DNA of 7,069 bases. Origin: Chloroflexota bacterium. Its GTDB lineage: Bacteria > Chloroflexota > Dehalococcoidia > GIF9 > UBA5629. The stretch is from assembly GCA_016875975.1 (NCBI GenBank), contig VGOF01000077.1, forward strand, positions 1 to 7,069. The letters are read 5' to 3'. Positions 1 through 6,087 of this stretch are shown in pieces (the first letter of the stretch is position 1; the number at the start of each line of letters is the position of its first letter). The position numbers and the translations under genes are program-made. The notes beneath the pieces are model-generated. The model did no database searches, was not told the DNA's origin, and saw only the letters and a program-made list of their open reading frames with translations.

Positions 1-768
1 AATTCCTTTCTGAAGCCCCTTGCCTTTTTCTGCAGTGGCCAATTCGTCGATAAGGGCTTGTGGGACAAGTATCCCGGGGACGTTGTCATTCATGTATTTA
101 GCCATCCTGGCTGAAGACAGGACTATGATGCCCGCCAGGATTTTGGCATTGAATTGTGAAGCGTACTGCATGAACCTACGGAGGCTGGCCAGGTCGAAGA
201 TGCCCTGGGTTTGGAAGAATTGCGCACCGGCTGCCACTTTCTTATCGAATTTGACCAATTGCGGTTCGATGACATCAGCCTCGGGGTGGACCGAGGCGCC
301 GATGCAGAATTTGGGAGCGCCTTTTAGCTCGTTGCCGGCAGCGTCTGTTCCCGATTCCATGGTCTTTATAAGTTTCATCAGTTGGACGGAATCTATGTCG
401 AACACGGGTTTCACTTCTTTATGGTCACCGACGTCGACGGAATCTCCGGTGAGGCAGAGGACGTTTCTAATGCCCCTGGAGTAGGCGAAGAGGAGGTCAG
501 CCTGTAATGCCATGCGGTTGCGGTCACGGCAGGTTACCTGGAGGACGGGTTCCCCCCCATGTTCCTTGACGATGAGACAGCCGCCCAAAGACGGGAAACG
601 CATTACTGAGCTCTGGTGGTCTGTGACGTTGATGGCGTCAACCTTGTCCTTGAGCAGGTCTATGTGGTGAACCATCTCTGAGATGTCGGTCCCCTTTGGT
701 GGCCCGACCTCGGTTGTCACCACGAATTGGCCGGAATTCAGCTTTTCCTGTAACAAAGATTCAGCCAT
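1..768 (-). CDS. metF: methylenetetrahydrofolate reductase MetF (C-terminus cut off by the window edge)
   Basis: Open frame of 256 codons running off the left edge. Family role: cytosolic flavoenzyme interconverting 5,10-methylene-THF and 5-methyl-THF in the methyl branch of the Wood-Ljungdahl pathway or in methionine synthesis. Seen: a TIM-barrel-like MTHFR sequence with TTEVGPPKG near residues 18-26, where Glu20 matches the catalytic Glu of the EFFPP motif. LCLTGD ends at Asp109, the usual flavin-binding Asp position. GAQFFQTQGIFD (residues 181-192) is a hallmark folate-site segment. The ATG at 768-766 is preceded by AGGAGAG (779-773), which fixes the start. It overlaps the end of metV by 8 nt, so translation is probably coupled. 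The short bacterial form beside metV suggests it works with MetV rather than as a stand-alone NADH enzyme; this is inference. At most a few dozen residues should be missing. Confidence 0.93.
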   Translation of the reverse strand, partial: MAESLLQEKLNSGQFVVTTEVGPPKGTDISEMVHHIDLLKDKVDAINVTDHQSSVMRFPSLGGCLIVKEHGGEPVLQVTCRDRNRMALQADLLFAYSRGIRNVLCLTGDSVDVGDHKEVKPVFDIDSVQLMKLIKTMESGTDAAGNELKGAPKFCIGASVHPEADVIEPQLVKFDKKVAAGAQFFQTQGIFDLASLRRFMQYASQFNAKILAGIIVLSSARMAKYMNDNVPGILVPQALIDELATAEKGKGLQKGI

Positions 769-1444
769 TGCTCTCTCCTGCGGTTGCACCGACTTTGCTG
801 ACTATTCTTTTTGGTCTTGGGACTGCCCGGTAATTTCTGGGGGGATAGAATCGTCTCATCTTGTCCAGTTGTTGTAGCCTTTCTAGTCGCCGGTAGATAA
901 GGACCCAGGCGCAGTCCATGTCTTTGCTTACCTCGCATTTGCCGTTTTTGGTGCCGGCGCAAGGGCCATTGAGTATCCCCTTGGCGCATCTGGTGATGGG
1001 GCAGATGCCAGCAGTTTCCTCCAACCTGCAATCCCCACAGCCGGCACACCGCTCATCCCAGACTCCCAGCTCTTTAGCCATGCCCATAAAAGAGGTATTG
1101 ACGCCGGGGAACACTGGCATGTCAGGGAACCGTTCGGCTATAGCCTGGACTCCGATGCCACAGCCCAGTGAAAGGACGGCGTCAATTTCACCAATCTTGT
1201 CTGCGATGAGGTCTATGAATTCGGGGTCGCACTGTCTTTTCACGGTATGTTCGGAAAAGGAATGTAGGCTGTCTCCGCCTTTGGCTTGTGCCAGGCGGAG
1301 AGCGCTATGGAGGAAAGATACTTCACGCTCGCCACCTGCGTCGCAGACGGTCATGCATGTGCCACAGCCTACGATTAAGACCCTCTGGTAAGGCGTAATC
1401 ATTCGCCTTATCTCTTCCAGTGATTTTTGTTCAGCGACTATCAA
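761..1444 (-). CDS. metV: MetV, zinc/cysteine-rich methylenetetrahydrofolate reductase partner protein
   Basis: 227 residues of the MTHFR C-terminal-domain family (MetV), the obligate partner of MetF in several acetogens, thought to relay electrons to the MetF flavin. Seen: Cys27-x2-Cys30-x3-Cys34 in the segment GCGTCMTVCDAGGE, Cys72, and SLGCGIGVQ with Cys95. The signature cluster ERCAGCGDC carries Cys133, 136 and 139. It continues to CPITRC (148, 153), NGPCAG (162), NGKCEV (170) and a final Cys178 before AWVLIYRRL. All 13 cysteines fit metal or Fe-S binding. After residue 195 comes a basic, proline-rich tail without recognised motifs. The start is TTG at 1444-1442: a perfect AAGGAGGT lies 6 nt upstream, whereas the first in-frame ATG (codon 15) has no comparable site. 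The 4-nt gap to the upstream oxidoreductase and the 8-nt overlap with metF indicate one operon and probably one complex. Confidence 0.92.
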   Translation of the reverse strand: MIVAEQKSLEEIRRMITPYQRVLIVGCGTCMTVCDAGGEREVSFLHSALRLAQAKGGDSLHSFSEHTVKRQCDPEFIDLIADKIGEIDAVLSLGCGIGVQAIAERFPDMPVFPGVNTSFMGMAKELGVWDERCAGCGDCRLEETAGICPITRCAKGILNGPCAGTKNGKCEVSKDMDCAWVLIYRRLERLQQLDKMRRFYPPRNYRAVPRPKRIVSKVGATAGESNG

Positions 1445-1448
1445 CTTG

Positions 1449-3569
1449 TTACCTCCTTACTTCCTGCATCATTGTCGAAGACAGGTAGAGTTTTCCTACC
1501 TGGGCGATGAACTCGTCAAGCTCCTTTCCGGGGTCTTGCTCAGCTTTGAGGACGAAGGCTTGTAGGCGTTCAGTCTCCAGGCCAATTTGAGCCAGTGTCT
1601 TTCTAACCTTGGCAACTCGCTGTTGGATGGAGGCGGTGGTGTTTTCTCTGGCGCATTGGGTACCGCATCCTGCGATGAAGACCCCTTCTGCGCCCAATTC
1701 GAAGGCGCGCAGTATGTGGTCAGCTTCTACCTTGGCTATGCAAAGGACGGGCACGATCCAGATACCTGCCTTGGCTTCCCTCCACAGTGTTGCCAGTGCA
1801 CCAGTGCCGAAGAGTCCGTACTGGCAGCAAAAGCCGACGATGAATGGCTTCAGTTTTTCCTCGGCTGCGGACCTGAGCGCATGGTCTAGCTCCTCAGCGA
1901 TGTGTCTGCGGTCAAAGGGTTTTCTGAGGACTATGACCTTAGCCGGGCACTCTGCGACACATATTCCACAAGCCAGGCACTGGTCAGTGGGTATCTGGAT
2001 GGTGCCGCTGGCATCCAGGCGTGGGACATGGTAAGGGCAGACTCTGAGGCAGGTCAGGCAAGATGCGCACCTGTCCTGGGAGGTGATTTCAGCACCTACA
2101 CCGCATCTTAGGCATCTTCTTGCCTCGTTGACTGCGGCTGCCCAGTCGTAGGCAAGCTCTATAGGCTTGAAGTCGCTTGCTCTTGCTTCGCGGGAAAGAA
2201 TGGGGGGTTCCAAGCGGCCGATTTTCCTTATCATTTCTACCGTCTCAGCCGATAGCTCGCCTCCCAGGGCTTTCCGCGTTTCCTTGCTGGCCAGAGGGTA
2301 CCTGTGGCGGAGGTAATCGTCGATGCGCAAAGCTGCCAGTCTACCGGCGGCCAGAGCCTCGGTGACTGTAGCTGGCCCGGTAACAGCATCGCCTCCGGCG
2401 AAGATGCCGGGTCTGTTGGTGGTTAGCGTCACGGGGTCTACCTGGATGGTACTGCCCCTGCCTATACGGAGGCGAAAGTCCTGAGGAGTTTGTGGCGCCT
2501 GCCCGATGGCAGTGACCAATGATTCTACCTCGATGTTGAATTCGCTGTCCTTGATTGGCACAGGTTGGCGTCTGCCGCTGCTATCCGGCTCGCCAAGCTC
2601 CATCTTTATGCAGGTTATGCTTAGTTTCCCTTTCCGTCTTTCTATTCGGATGGGGGCTGCCAGGAACAGAATTTCAATACCTTCTTCCAGGGCCTGTTCT
2701 ATCTCTGAGGGGTCTGCTGGCATTTCAGCGCGGCTACGGCGGTACAGGATGGTTACCTTTTGTGTACCCAGGCGAAGAGCTGTGCGGGCGGCGTCTATGG
2801 CTACATTACCTCCGCCGACCACTGCAGCCTTTTTCCCCAGAGCCGGCTTGAGGCCCAGGTTGACTTCTCGGAGAAAGGTAGCGCCATCTATTACTCCAGG
2901 CAAATCCTCGCCTTCGATTCCTAGCCTGAGGCTCTGATGTGCGCCAATGGTTATGAAGACGGCTTTGTAGCTCATTTCAAACAACAGGTCGAGGGAGACT
3001 ACCCGTGTGTTGGTTCTGATTTCGATTCCCATCTGGGTTAGCCTTTGTGCCTCTGTGTCGAGCACTTCCCGGGGGAGGCGATACTGGGGGATACCTACCC
3101 TGAGCATGCCGCCGATTTCTGATTGGGCCTCGAAGATGGTTACAGGATAGCCCAACTTTCGCAGGTAATAAGCGCAGGCCATTCCTGCGGGACCGGAGCC
3201 TACGATGGCGACTTTCTCAACTTGTGTAGTCTCTGCCTCGGCGCGAATCATCCTATCGCCACCGAACTCCACGGCAAATCTCTTCAGGGCGCGGATAGCA
3301 ACTGGTTGATCCACCTGACCTCGCCGGCAGGAACTCTCGCAGGCGTGGGTACAGACATAGGCACAAATGGAGGGGAATGGATTGCCTTCTCTTATCACCT
3401 GCAAGGCTTCCATGATTCTTCCCTGAGCAACTAGGTCAACGTATTCTCGTATATCCATGTGCAGAGGGCAGGCTACCTGGCAGGGTGGGATCAGGCTGTG
3501 GTCTGGAGAAGATATGGATGGCTTATTGTCCTGGTGCCTTTGGGTATTATCCAGAGTAGATGAATACAT
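1449..3569 (-). CDS. GltD-like FAD/NAD(P) oxidoreductase fused to 2x[4Fe-4S] and MvhD-like domains
   Basis: 706 residues, soluble, no signal peptide. Domains in order: an N-terminal GltD/DPD-type Fe-S helical domain (about 25-105; Cys30, 34, 69, 73, 77, 81); an FAD Rossmann fold with VGSGPAG (123-129) and IGGMLRVGIP; an NAD(P) fold with VVGGGNVAIDAAR (250-262) followed by YRRSRAEMPA; and the flavin-closing motif GIFAGGDAVTGPATVTEAL (388-406). Then come a linker with RCLRCG (Cys486, 489) and two ferredoxin motifs, Cys501-504-507-511P and Cys531-534-537-541P. The last part (about 575-690) resembles the [2Fe-2S] MvhD/FlpD subunit, with FCC (581-582), Cys610, and GCGTQC (635, 639). Inference: electrons move from NAD(P)H through FAD and the Fe-S chain via the MvhD-like end to MetV/MetF. 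Start: ATG at 3569-3567 with AAAGGGGGA just upstream. A TTG 21 nt further upstream is possible, but that sequence contains the ribosome site. It might instead be called glutamate synthase small subunit, but the domain set and neighbours argue against that. Confidence 0.88.
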   Translation of the reverse strand: MYSSTLDNTQRHQDNKPSISSPDHSLIPPCQVACPLHMDIREYVDLVAQGRIMEALQVIREGNPFPSICAYVCTHACESSCRRGQVDQPVAIRALKRFAVEFGGDRMIRAEAETTQVEKVAIVGSGPAGMACAYYLRKLGYPVTIFEAQSEIGGMLRVGIPQYRLPREVLDTEAQRLTQMGIEIRTNTRVVSLDLLFEMSYKAVFITIGAHQSLRLGIEGEDLPGVIDGATFLREVNLGLKPALGKKAAVVGGGNVAIDAARTALRLGTQKVTILYRRSRAEMPADPSEIEQALEEGIEILFLAAPIRIERRKGKLSITCIKMELGEPDSSGRRQPVPIKDSEFNIEVESLVTAIGQAPQTPQDFRLRIGRGSTIQVDPVTLTTNRPGIFAGGDAVTGPATVTEALAAGRLAALRIDDYLRHRYPLASKETRKALGGELSAETVEMIRKIGRLEPPILSREARASDFKPIELAYDWAAAVNEARRCLRCGVGAEITSQDRCASCLTCLRVCPYHVPRLDASGTIQIPTDQCLACGICVAECPAKVIVLRKPFDRRHIAEELDHALRSAAEEKLKPFIVGFCCQYGLFGTGALATLWREAKAGIWIVPVLCIAKVEADHILRAFELGAEGVFIAGCGTQCARENTTASIQQRVAKVRKTLAQIGLETERLQAFVLKAEQDPGKELDEFIAQVGKLYLSSTMMQEVRR
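1451..1458 (-). promoter_or_regulatory. strong Shine-Dalgarno of metV embedded in the preceding gene
   Basis: AAGGAGGT lies 6 nt before the TTG start of metV. It also encodes the last two arginines and part of the stop codon of the upstream oxidoreductase (GTA AGG AGG TAA). It justifies the rare TTG start and implies that ribosomes finishing the oxidoreductase reload on metV. Confidence 0.85.
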
Positions 3570-3608
3570 CAGTCCCCCTTTCAGCCACAAATAAGCGAGG
3601 TTCTACTT

Positions 3609-3619
3609 GCATAGTATGC
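3609..3619. repeat. perfect 11-nt palindrome over the candidate -10 element
   Basis: GCATA-G-TATGC has 5-bp arms around a single central base and overlaps the proposed -10 box of the oxidoreductase operon. A site here could serve as an operator, but its short length means chance is possible. A second perfect palindrome, AGATATCT (3646-3653), lies 6 nt upstream of the proposed -35 box. Confidence 0.4.
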
Positions 3620-3639
3620 GCGCTGTGTGAAAGAGGCAA
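3611..3639 (-). promoter_or_regulatory. candidate sigma70-type promoter for the oxidoreductase-metV-metF operon
   Basis: On the minus strand TTGCCT (3639-3634), a 17-nt spacer and TACTAT (3616-3611) each match four of six consensus positions. They lie about 42 nt before the likely ATG at 3569, which would leave a leader of roughly 35 nt containing the AAAGGGGGA ribosome site. The -10 element lies inside the 11-nt palindrome GCATAGTATGC. Prediction by eye only. Confidence 0.45.
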
Positions 3640-3670
3640 TAGGGAAGATATCTGAATCGAGGGGTGGAGT

Positions 3671-3689
3671 CCCTAGTATTTCTACTGGG
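3671..3689 (-). repeat. short bulged hairpin with GAAA loop between the regulator and the oxidoreductase operon
   Basis: Minus-strand CCC-AGTA-GAAA-TACT-A-GGG folds into a 7-bp stem with one bulged A and a GAAA (GNRA-type) tetraloop, 48 nt after the response-regulator stop codon. No U-run follows, so it is not a standard intrinsic terminator. It could be a 3'-end-stabilising or processing structure, or chance. Confidence 0.35.
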
Positions 3690-3737
3690 ATAACATGTGA
3701 ATGGGATTAGGGAAACTACTGGTGACTGGATACCGGG

Positions 3738-4388
3738 TTATGGGGTTATGATGGATTTGCGGATAGCGAACCTTATGAGGTCTGTCTTGTTGTGGATGTT
3801 CAGCTTGTTCATCAAGCTGGCCTTGTACCACTCAACCGTCTTAGGGCTGACGACGAGCAGGTCAGCTATTTCCCTGGCTGTGTGCCCCTCAGCAACCAGT
3901 TTAAGGACTTCTCTTTCCCTGTCTGTCAGTTGCTGGTATGGGTCTCTATCCCCTTCCGGGGACTTCTGCTGGTACTCCTCAACCAGGGCGGCAGCGGCGG
4001 AAGGCGATAGGTAGGAATCTCCTTTGTGGACTGCCTGGATGGCTGAGGCAAGCTCGGAGAATGCGGCCATTTTGGTAACGAATCCCCGGGCGCCTGCTTC
4101 TATGATGGGGATAACGTAGTCGCTATCGTCGTACTGTGTGAGGGCCAGCACCTTCGTTCTGGGGAATTGTTTGCGTATCCTGCGGGTTGCCTCCAATCCG
4201 CCCATGACTGGCATTGCCAGGTCCATGAGCACTACGTCTGGGTCGAGTTGCTCTACTTTTTGCAGGGCTTCTTTGCCGTTTGTGGCCTCGCCAACTACTT
4301 CTATGTCAGCAACCAACTGAAGCAAGGTGCGAATTCCATCGCGCACCAGCGTATGGTCATCAGCTATTAGTACCCTGATCTTTCTCAT
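3738..4388 (-). CDS. NarL/LuxR-family response regulator
   Basis: 216 residues, a full-length NarL-type transcription factor. Receiver domain about 1-120: acidic pair Asp10-Asp11, phospho-acceptor Asp56 in VVLMDLAMP, switch Thr84, and conserved Lys106 in GFVTKM. LuxR-type helix-turn-helix about 153-210: LTDREREVLKLVAEGHT followed by AREIADLLVVSPKTVEWYK, then LMNKLNIHNKTDLIRFAI. Family role: when phosphorylated by the partner kinase it dimerises and binds promoter DNA. Its ATG lies inside the histidine kinase gene with a 29-nt overlap, so it is co-transcribed and probably translationally coupled with that kinase; the ribosome site is weak. The residue after Lys106 is Met instead of the common Asp, and the recognition helix carries EWYK where EtHR-like residues are usual. 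These are minor departures and do not suggest loss of function. The target genes are unknown; the fdh and met operons on either side are natural candidates. Confidence 0.95.
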   Translation of the reverse strand: MRKIRVLIADDHTLVRDGIRTLLQLVADIEVVGEATNGKEALQKVEQLDPDVVLMDLAMPVMGGLEATRRIRKQFPRTKVLALTQYDDSDYVIPIIEAGARGFVTKMAAFSELASAIQAVHKGDSYLSPSAAAALVEEYQQKSPEGDRDPYQQLTDREREVLKLVAEGHTAREIADLLVVSPKTVEWYKASLMNKLNIHNKTDLIRFAIRKSIITP

Positions 4389-6021
4389 CTATGGTGTCTC
4401 TTGGTATGGGGATATTGACCGTGACTTTAGTTCCCTGGCCTGGGCGTGAATTCACTTTGCAGTTGCCTCCTACGAGTTTTACCCTCTCTTTGATGGTGAA
4501 CAGTCCCGCACCACGGCCGCTGGGGGCTACCCGTGTGAGTTTACTGACATCGAAGCCTTTGCCGTCATCCGTAATCTGCAATACACATTTGTCAGCGTTG
4601 CACTCCAGTTTGATGGAGGTGTTCTTTGCCTCTGAGTGCTTCATGATGTTGCCGATTAGGCCTTGAGCGACGCGGAAAAGGGTTACCTCGATTTCCGGTG
4701 CGAAACGTTTGTCCGTGCCTGTGAACTCAGCAGCTATGTTGATGCCACGGGCATGAAGGGTATCCTTGGCGTAGCGGTGGATTGCTGTGGGCATTCCTAG
4801 CTCATCCAATAGTGTGGGGCGCAGCTCTTTCATAAGTTTAACTATCTCACTGCCGGTGTGGACTGTATGGGCATGAATTGCCCTGAGCCTTCCCATGAGG
4901 TCGGCATCGGCAATGCCCTTCATTTCCATAAGCTCTATGATGGCCTGGAGGCTGAGCGTCAAGCTGGTGATGGCCTGGCTGGTCTCGTCGTGTAGCTCTC
5001 GTGCAATTCTCTTTCGCTCATCTTCTTGTGCGGTCAAGGCGTGCTGCAGGAGTGTCTGGTATCTTTTAGCTGCGTTCGCCAACCTGTGGTACAGCTTTGC
5101 CTGCTCGATAGCGGCACCAATCTGGCAGCCCATCGAATTCAGGAGGTACAGGTCGTCTTCGCTGAAATGTCCGGGCACATGGCTGGCCATGTTCATGACA
5201 CCTACCACCTTCTCCTTCGCTTTTAAGGGTACGCTGGCAAAGCCTTTTAGGCCTTCTGTGCTGACGAGGTCTGAGAGGGCGACGTGCGGGTCCCTGGAGA
5301 TATCTTCAAGCAGCACAGGCTCGCCTGTCTTTGCTACCCTGCCGGCTATTCCTTGACCTATGGGCATTTTCATCTGTTGGGTGTACTTCGGGGATAGGCC
5401 GCGAGAGACGCTATAGTGTAGCTTCTGGCTGTCTTCGTCGAGCAGCAAGATGCCCCCGATTTCGCCGTTGACGGCCTCCAGGGCGATATCGAGGCATACG
5501 TTGAGGATAGCGTCCAGGTTTCGCAGCCCGCTGGTGGCGTTGGAAATGCGGCTCAGTGCGTGGAGATGGTGGTGGCGTCTAAAGACCTCTTGCTCCATCT
5601 TCCTCTCTGCGCTGACGTCTCTCCTGGTCTCAACAATGGCACAGACATTGCCCTCATGGTCCTTGAGCGGATACATGGTGATTCTCGAGTATTCGGCGGT
5701 GGCGTCAGCGTTAGCGGGGTGCCTCGGGTGAACGATGACCACAGGCTTGGTTATTTGGGGAGTCTTGGTCAGGGGGCATGTCCATAGCGGTGGGCCGCAG
5801 GGGCTGTTGCGGTTTTCGAATAATTGGTAGCAGTGTTTGTCGTCTGTTATGTTTTCTGGGTTGCCCAAGGTGCGGCTTGCCGCTGCGTTGGAGAACTTGA
5901 CGTGGAAGTCCCTATCTACAATGAAAATCTCGTCTTCCAGGCCGTCTGTTACGTCTTGCAGGTTGAAATCCAGCGGCTGTCCGCTGGTAGTTGGTCTGGC
6001 TTTAGTTTGTCTTTCCCCCAT
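4360..6021 (-). CDS. soluble PAS-GAF-HisKA_3 sensor histidine kinase
   Basis: 553 residues from ATG 6021-6019, no membrane segment, so cytoplasmic. An N-terminal PAS domain (about 20-140) carries Cys64, Cys75 and Cys82 in a CY-x9-C-x6-CP pattern. A GAF domain (about 165-305) contains IGGILLLDED and MPIGQGIAGRV. The HisKA_3 dimerisation domain has ERKRIARELHDETSQ with phospho-acceptor His344. The ATPase domain shows an N-box with Asn458, DDGKGF (485-490) and GRGAGL (502-507). The usual N-box Glu is replaced by Gly454. Family role: autophosphorylation and transfer to the NarL-type regulator encoded next. By analogy with NreB, cysteines in the PAS domain could hold a redox-sensitive cofactor, but the spacing differs, so this is inference. 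An upstream TTG at 6072 would extend the frame by 17 codons, but that codon is the first three bases of a TTGACA -35 box, so the ATG is preferred. Confidence 0.94.
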   Translation of the reverse strand: MGERQTKARPTTSGQPLDFNLQDVTDGLEDEIFIVDRDFHVKFSNAAASRTLGNPENITDDKHCYQLFENRNSPCGPPLWTCPLTKTPQITKPVVIVHPRHPANADATAEYSRITMYPLKDHEGNVCAIVETRRDVSAERKMEQEVFRRHHHLHALSRISNATSGLRNLDAILNVCLDIALEAVNGEIGGILLLDEDSQKLHYSVSRGLSPKYTQQMKMPIGQGIAGRVAKTGEPVLLEDISRDPHVALSDLVSTEGLKGFASVPLKAKEKVVGVMNMASHVPGHFSEDDLYLLNSMGCQIGAAIEQAKLYHRLANAAKRYQTLLQHALTAQEDERKRIARELHDETSQAITSLTLSLQAIIELMEMKGIADADLMGRLRAIHAHTVHTGSEIVKLMKELRPTLLDELGMPTAIHRYAKDTLHARGINIAAEFTGTDKRFAPEIEVTLFRVAQGLIGNIMKHSEAKNTSIKLECNADKCVLQITDDGKGFDVSKLTRVAPSGRGAGLFTIKERVKLVGGNCKVNSRPGQGTKVTVNIPIPRDTIDEKDQGTNS

Positions 6022-6029
6022 TTGTTTAT

Positions 6030-6036
6030 CCCCCCC
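6030..6036 (-). promoter_or_regulatory. G7 ribosome-binding tract of the histidine kinase
   Basis: GGGGGGG followed by eight bases (ATAAACAA) precedes the ATG at 6021. It is the only purine-rich Shine-Dalgarno candidate and supports this start. It is unusual as an unbroken G-run, and complementary C-runs lie upstream (6073-6078 and 6083-6087). Confidence 0.55.
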
Positions 6037-6043
6037 ACTACAT

Positions 6044-6072
6044 AAAATAGAGCTATAGCAGTGGTTTGTCAA
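6044..6072 (-). promoter_or_regulatory. sigma70-type promoter of the two-component operon
   Basis: A perfect -35 TTGACA (6072-6067), 17-nt spacer and -10 TATTTT (6049-6044) on the minus strand lie in the gap between fdhE and the kinase. The predicted transcript start is near 6037-6039, giving a leader of only about 16-18 nt that begins close to the G7 ribosome site. This lets the two-component system be expressed independently of the formate dehydrogenase genes. Confidence 0.75.
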
Positions 6073-6087
6073 GGGGGGTGATGGGGG

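Noticed and set aside
20..484. Plus-strand open frame of 154 codons over the metF region
   Set aside because: It lies wholly opposite a clearly recognisable metF frame, shows no family resemblance, and is a shadow of the GC-rich coding strand.
738..1049. Minus-strand open frame of 103 codons in another frame of metV
   Set aside because: It overlaps the conserved cysteine region of metV, has low-complexity Arg/Gln-rich content and no domain signature.
2506..2937. Plus-strand open frame of 143 codons opposite the oxidoreductase
   Set aside because: It is antisense to the conserved NAD(P)-binding domain and is rich in Ser, Arg and Pro, as expected of a shadow frame.
1449..3569. Glutamate synthase small subunit (gltD)
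   Set aside because: The N-terminal two thirds is GltD-like, but the extra ferredoxin and MvhD-like domains and the metV-metF context do not fit glutamate synthesis, and no gltB is present.
3570..3590. TTG at 3590 as start of the oxidoreductase
   Set aside because: The seven extra codons include the AAAGGGGGA ribosome site for the ATG at 3569, so the shorter form is more likely; the TTG cannot be fully excluded.
3671..3689. Intrinsic terminator after the response regulator
   Set aside because: The hairpin has only a short bulged stem and no U-run on the transcribed strand.
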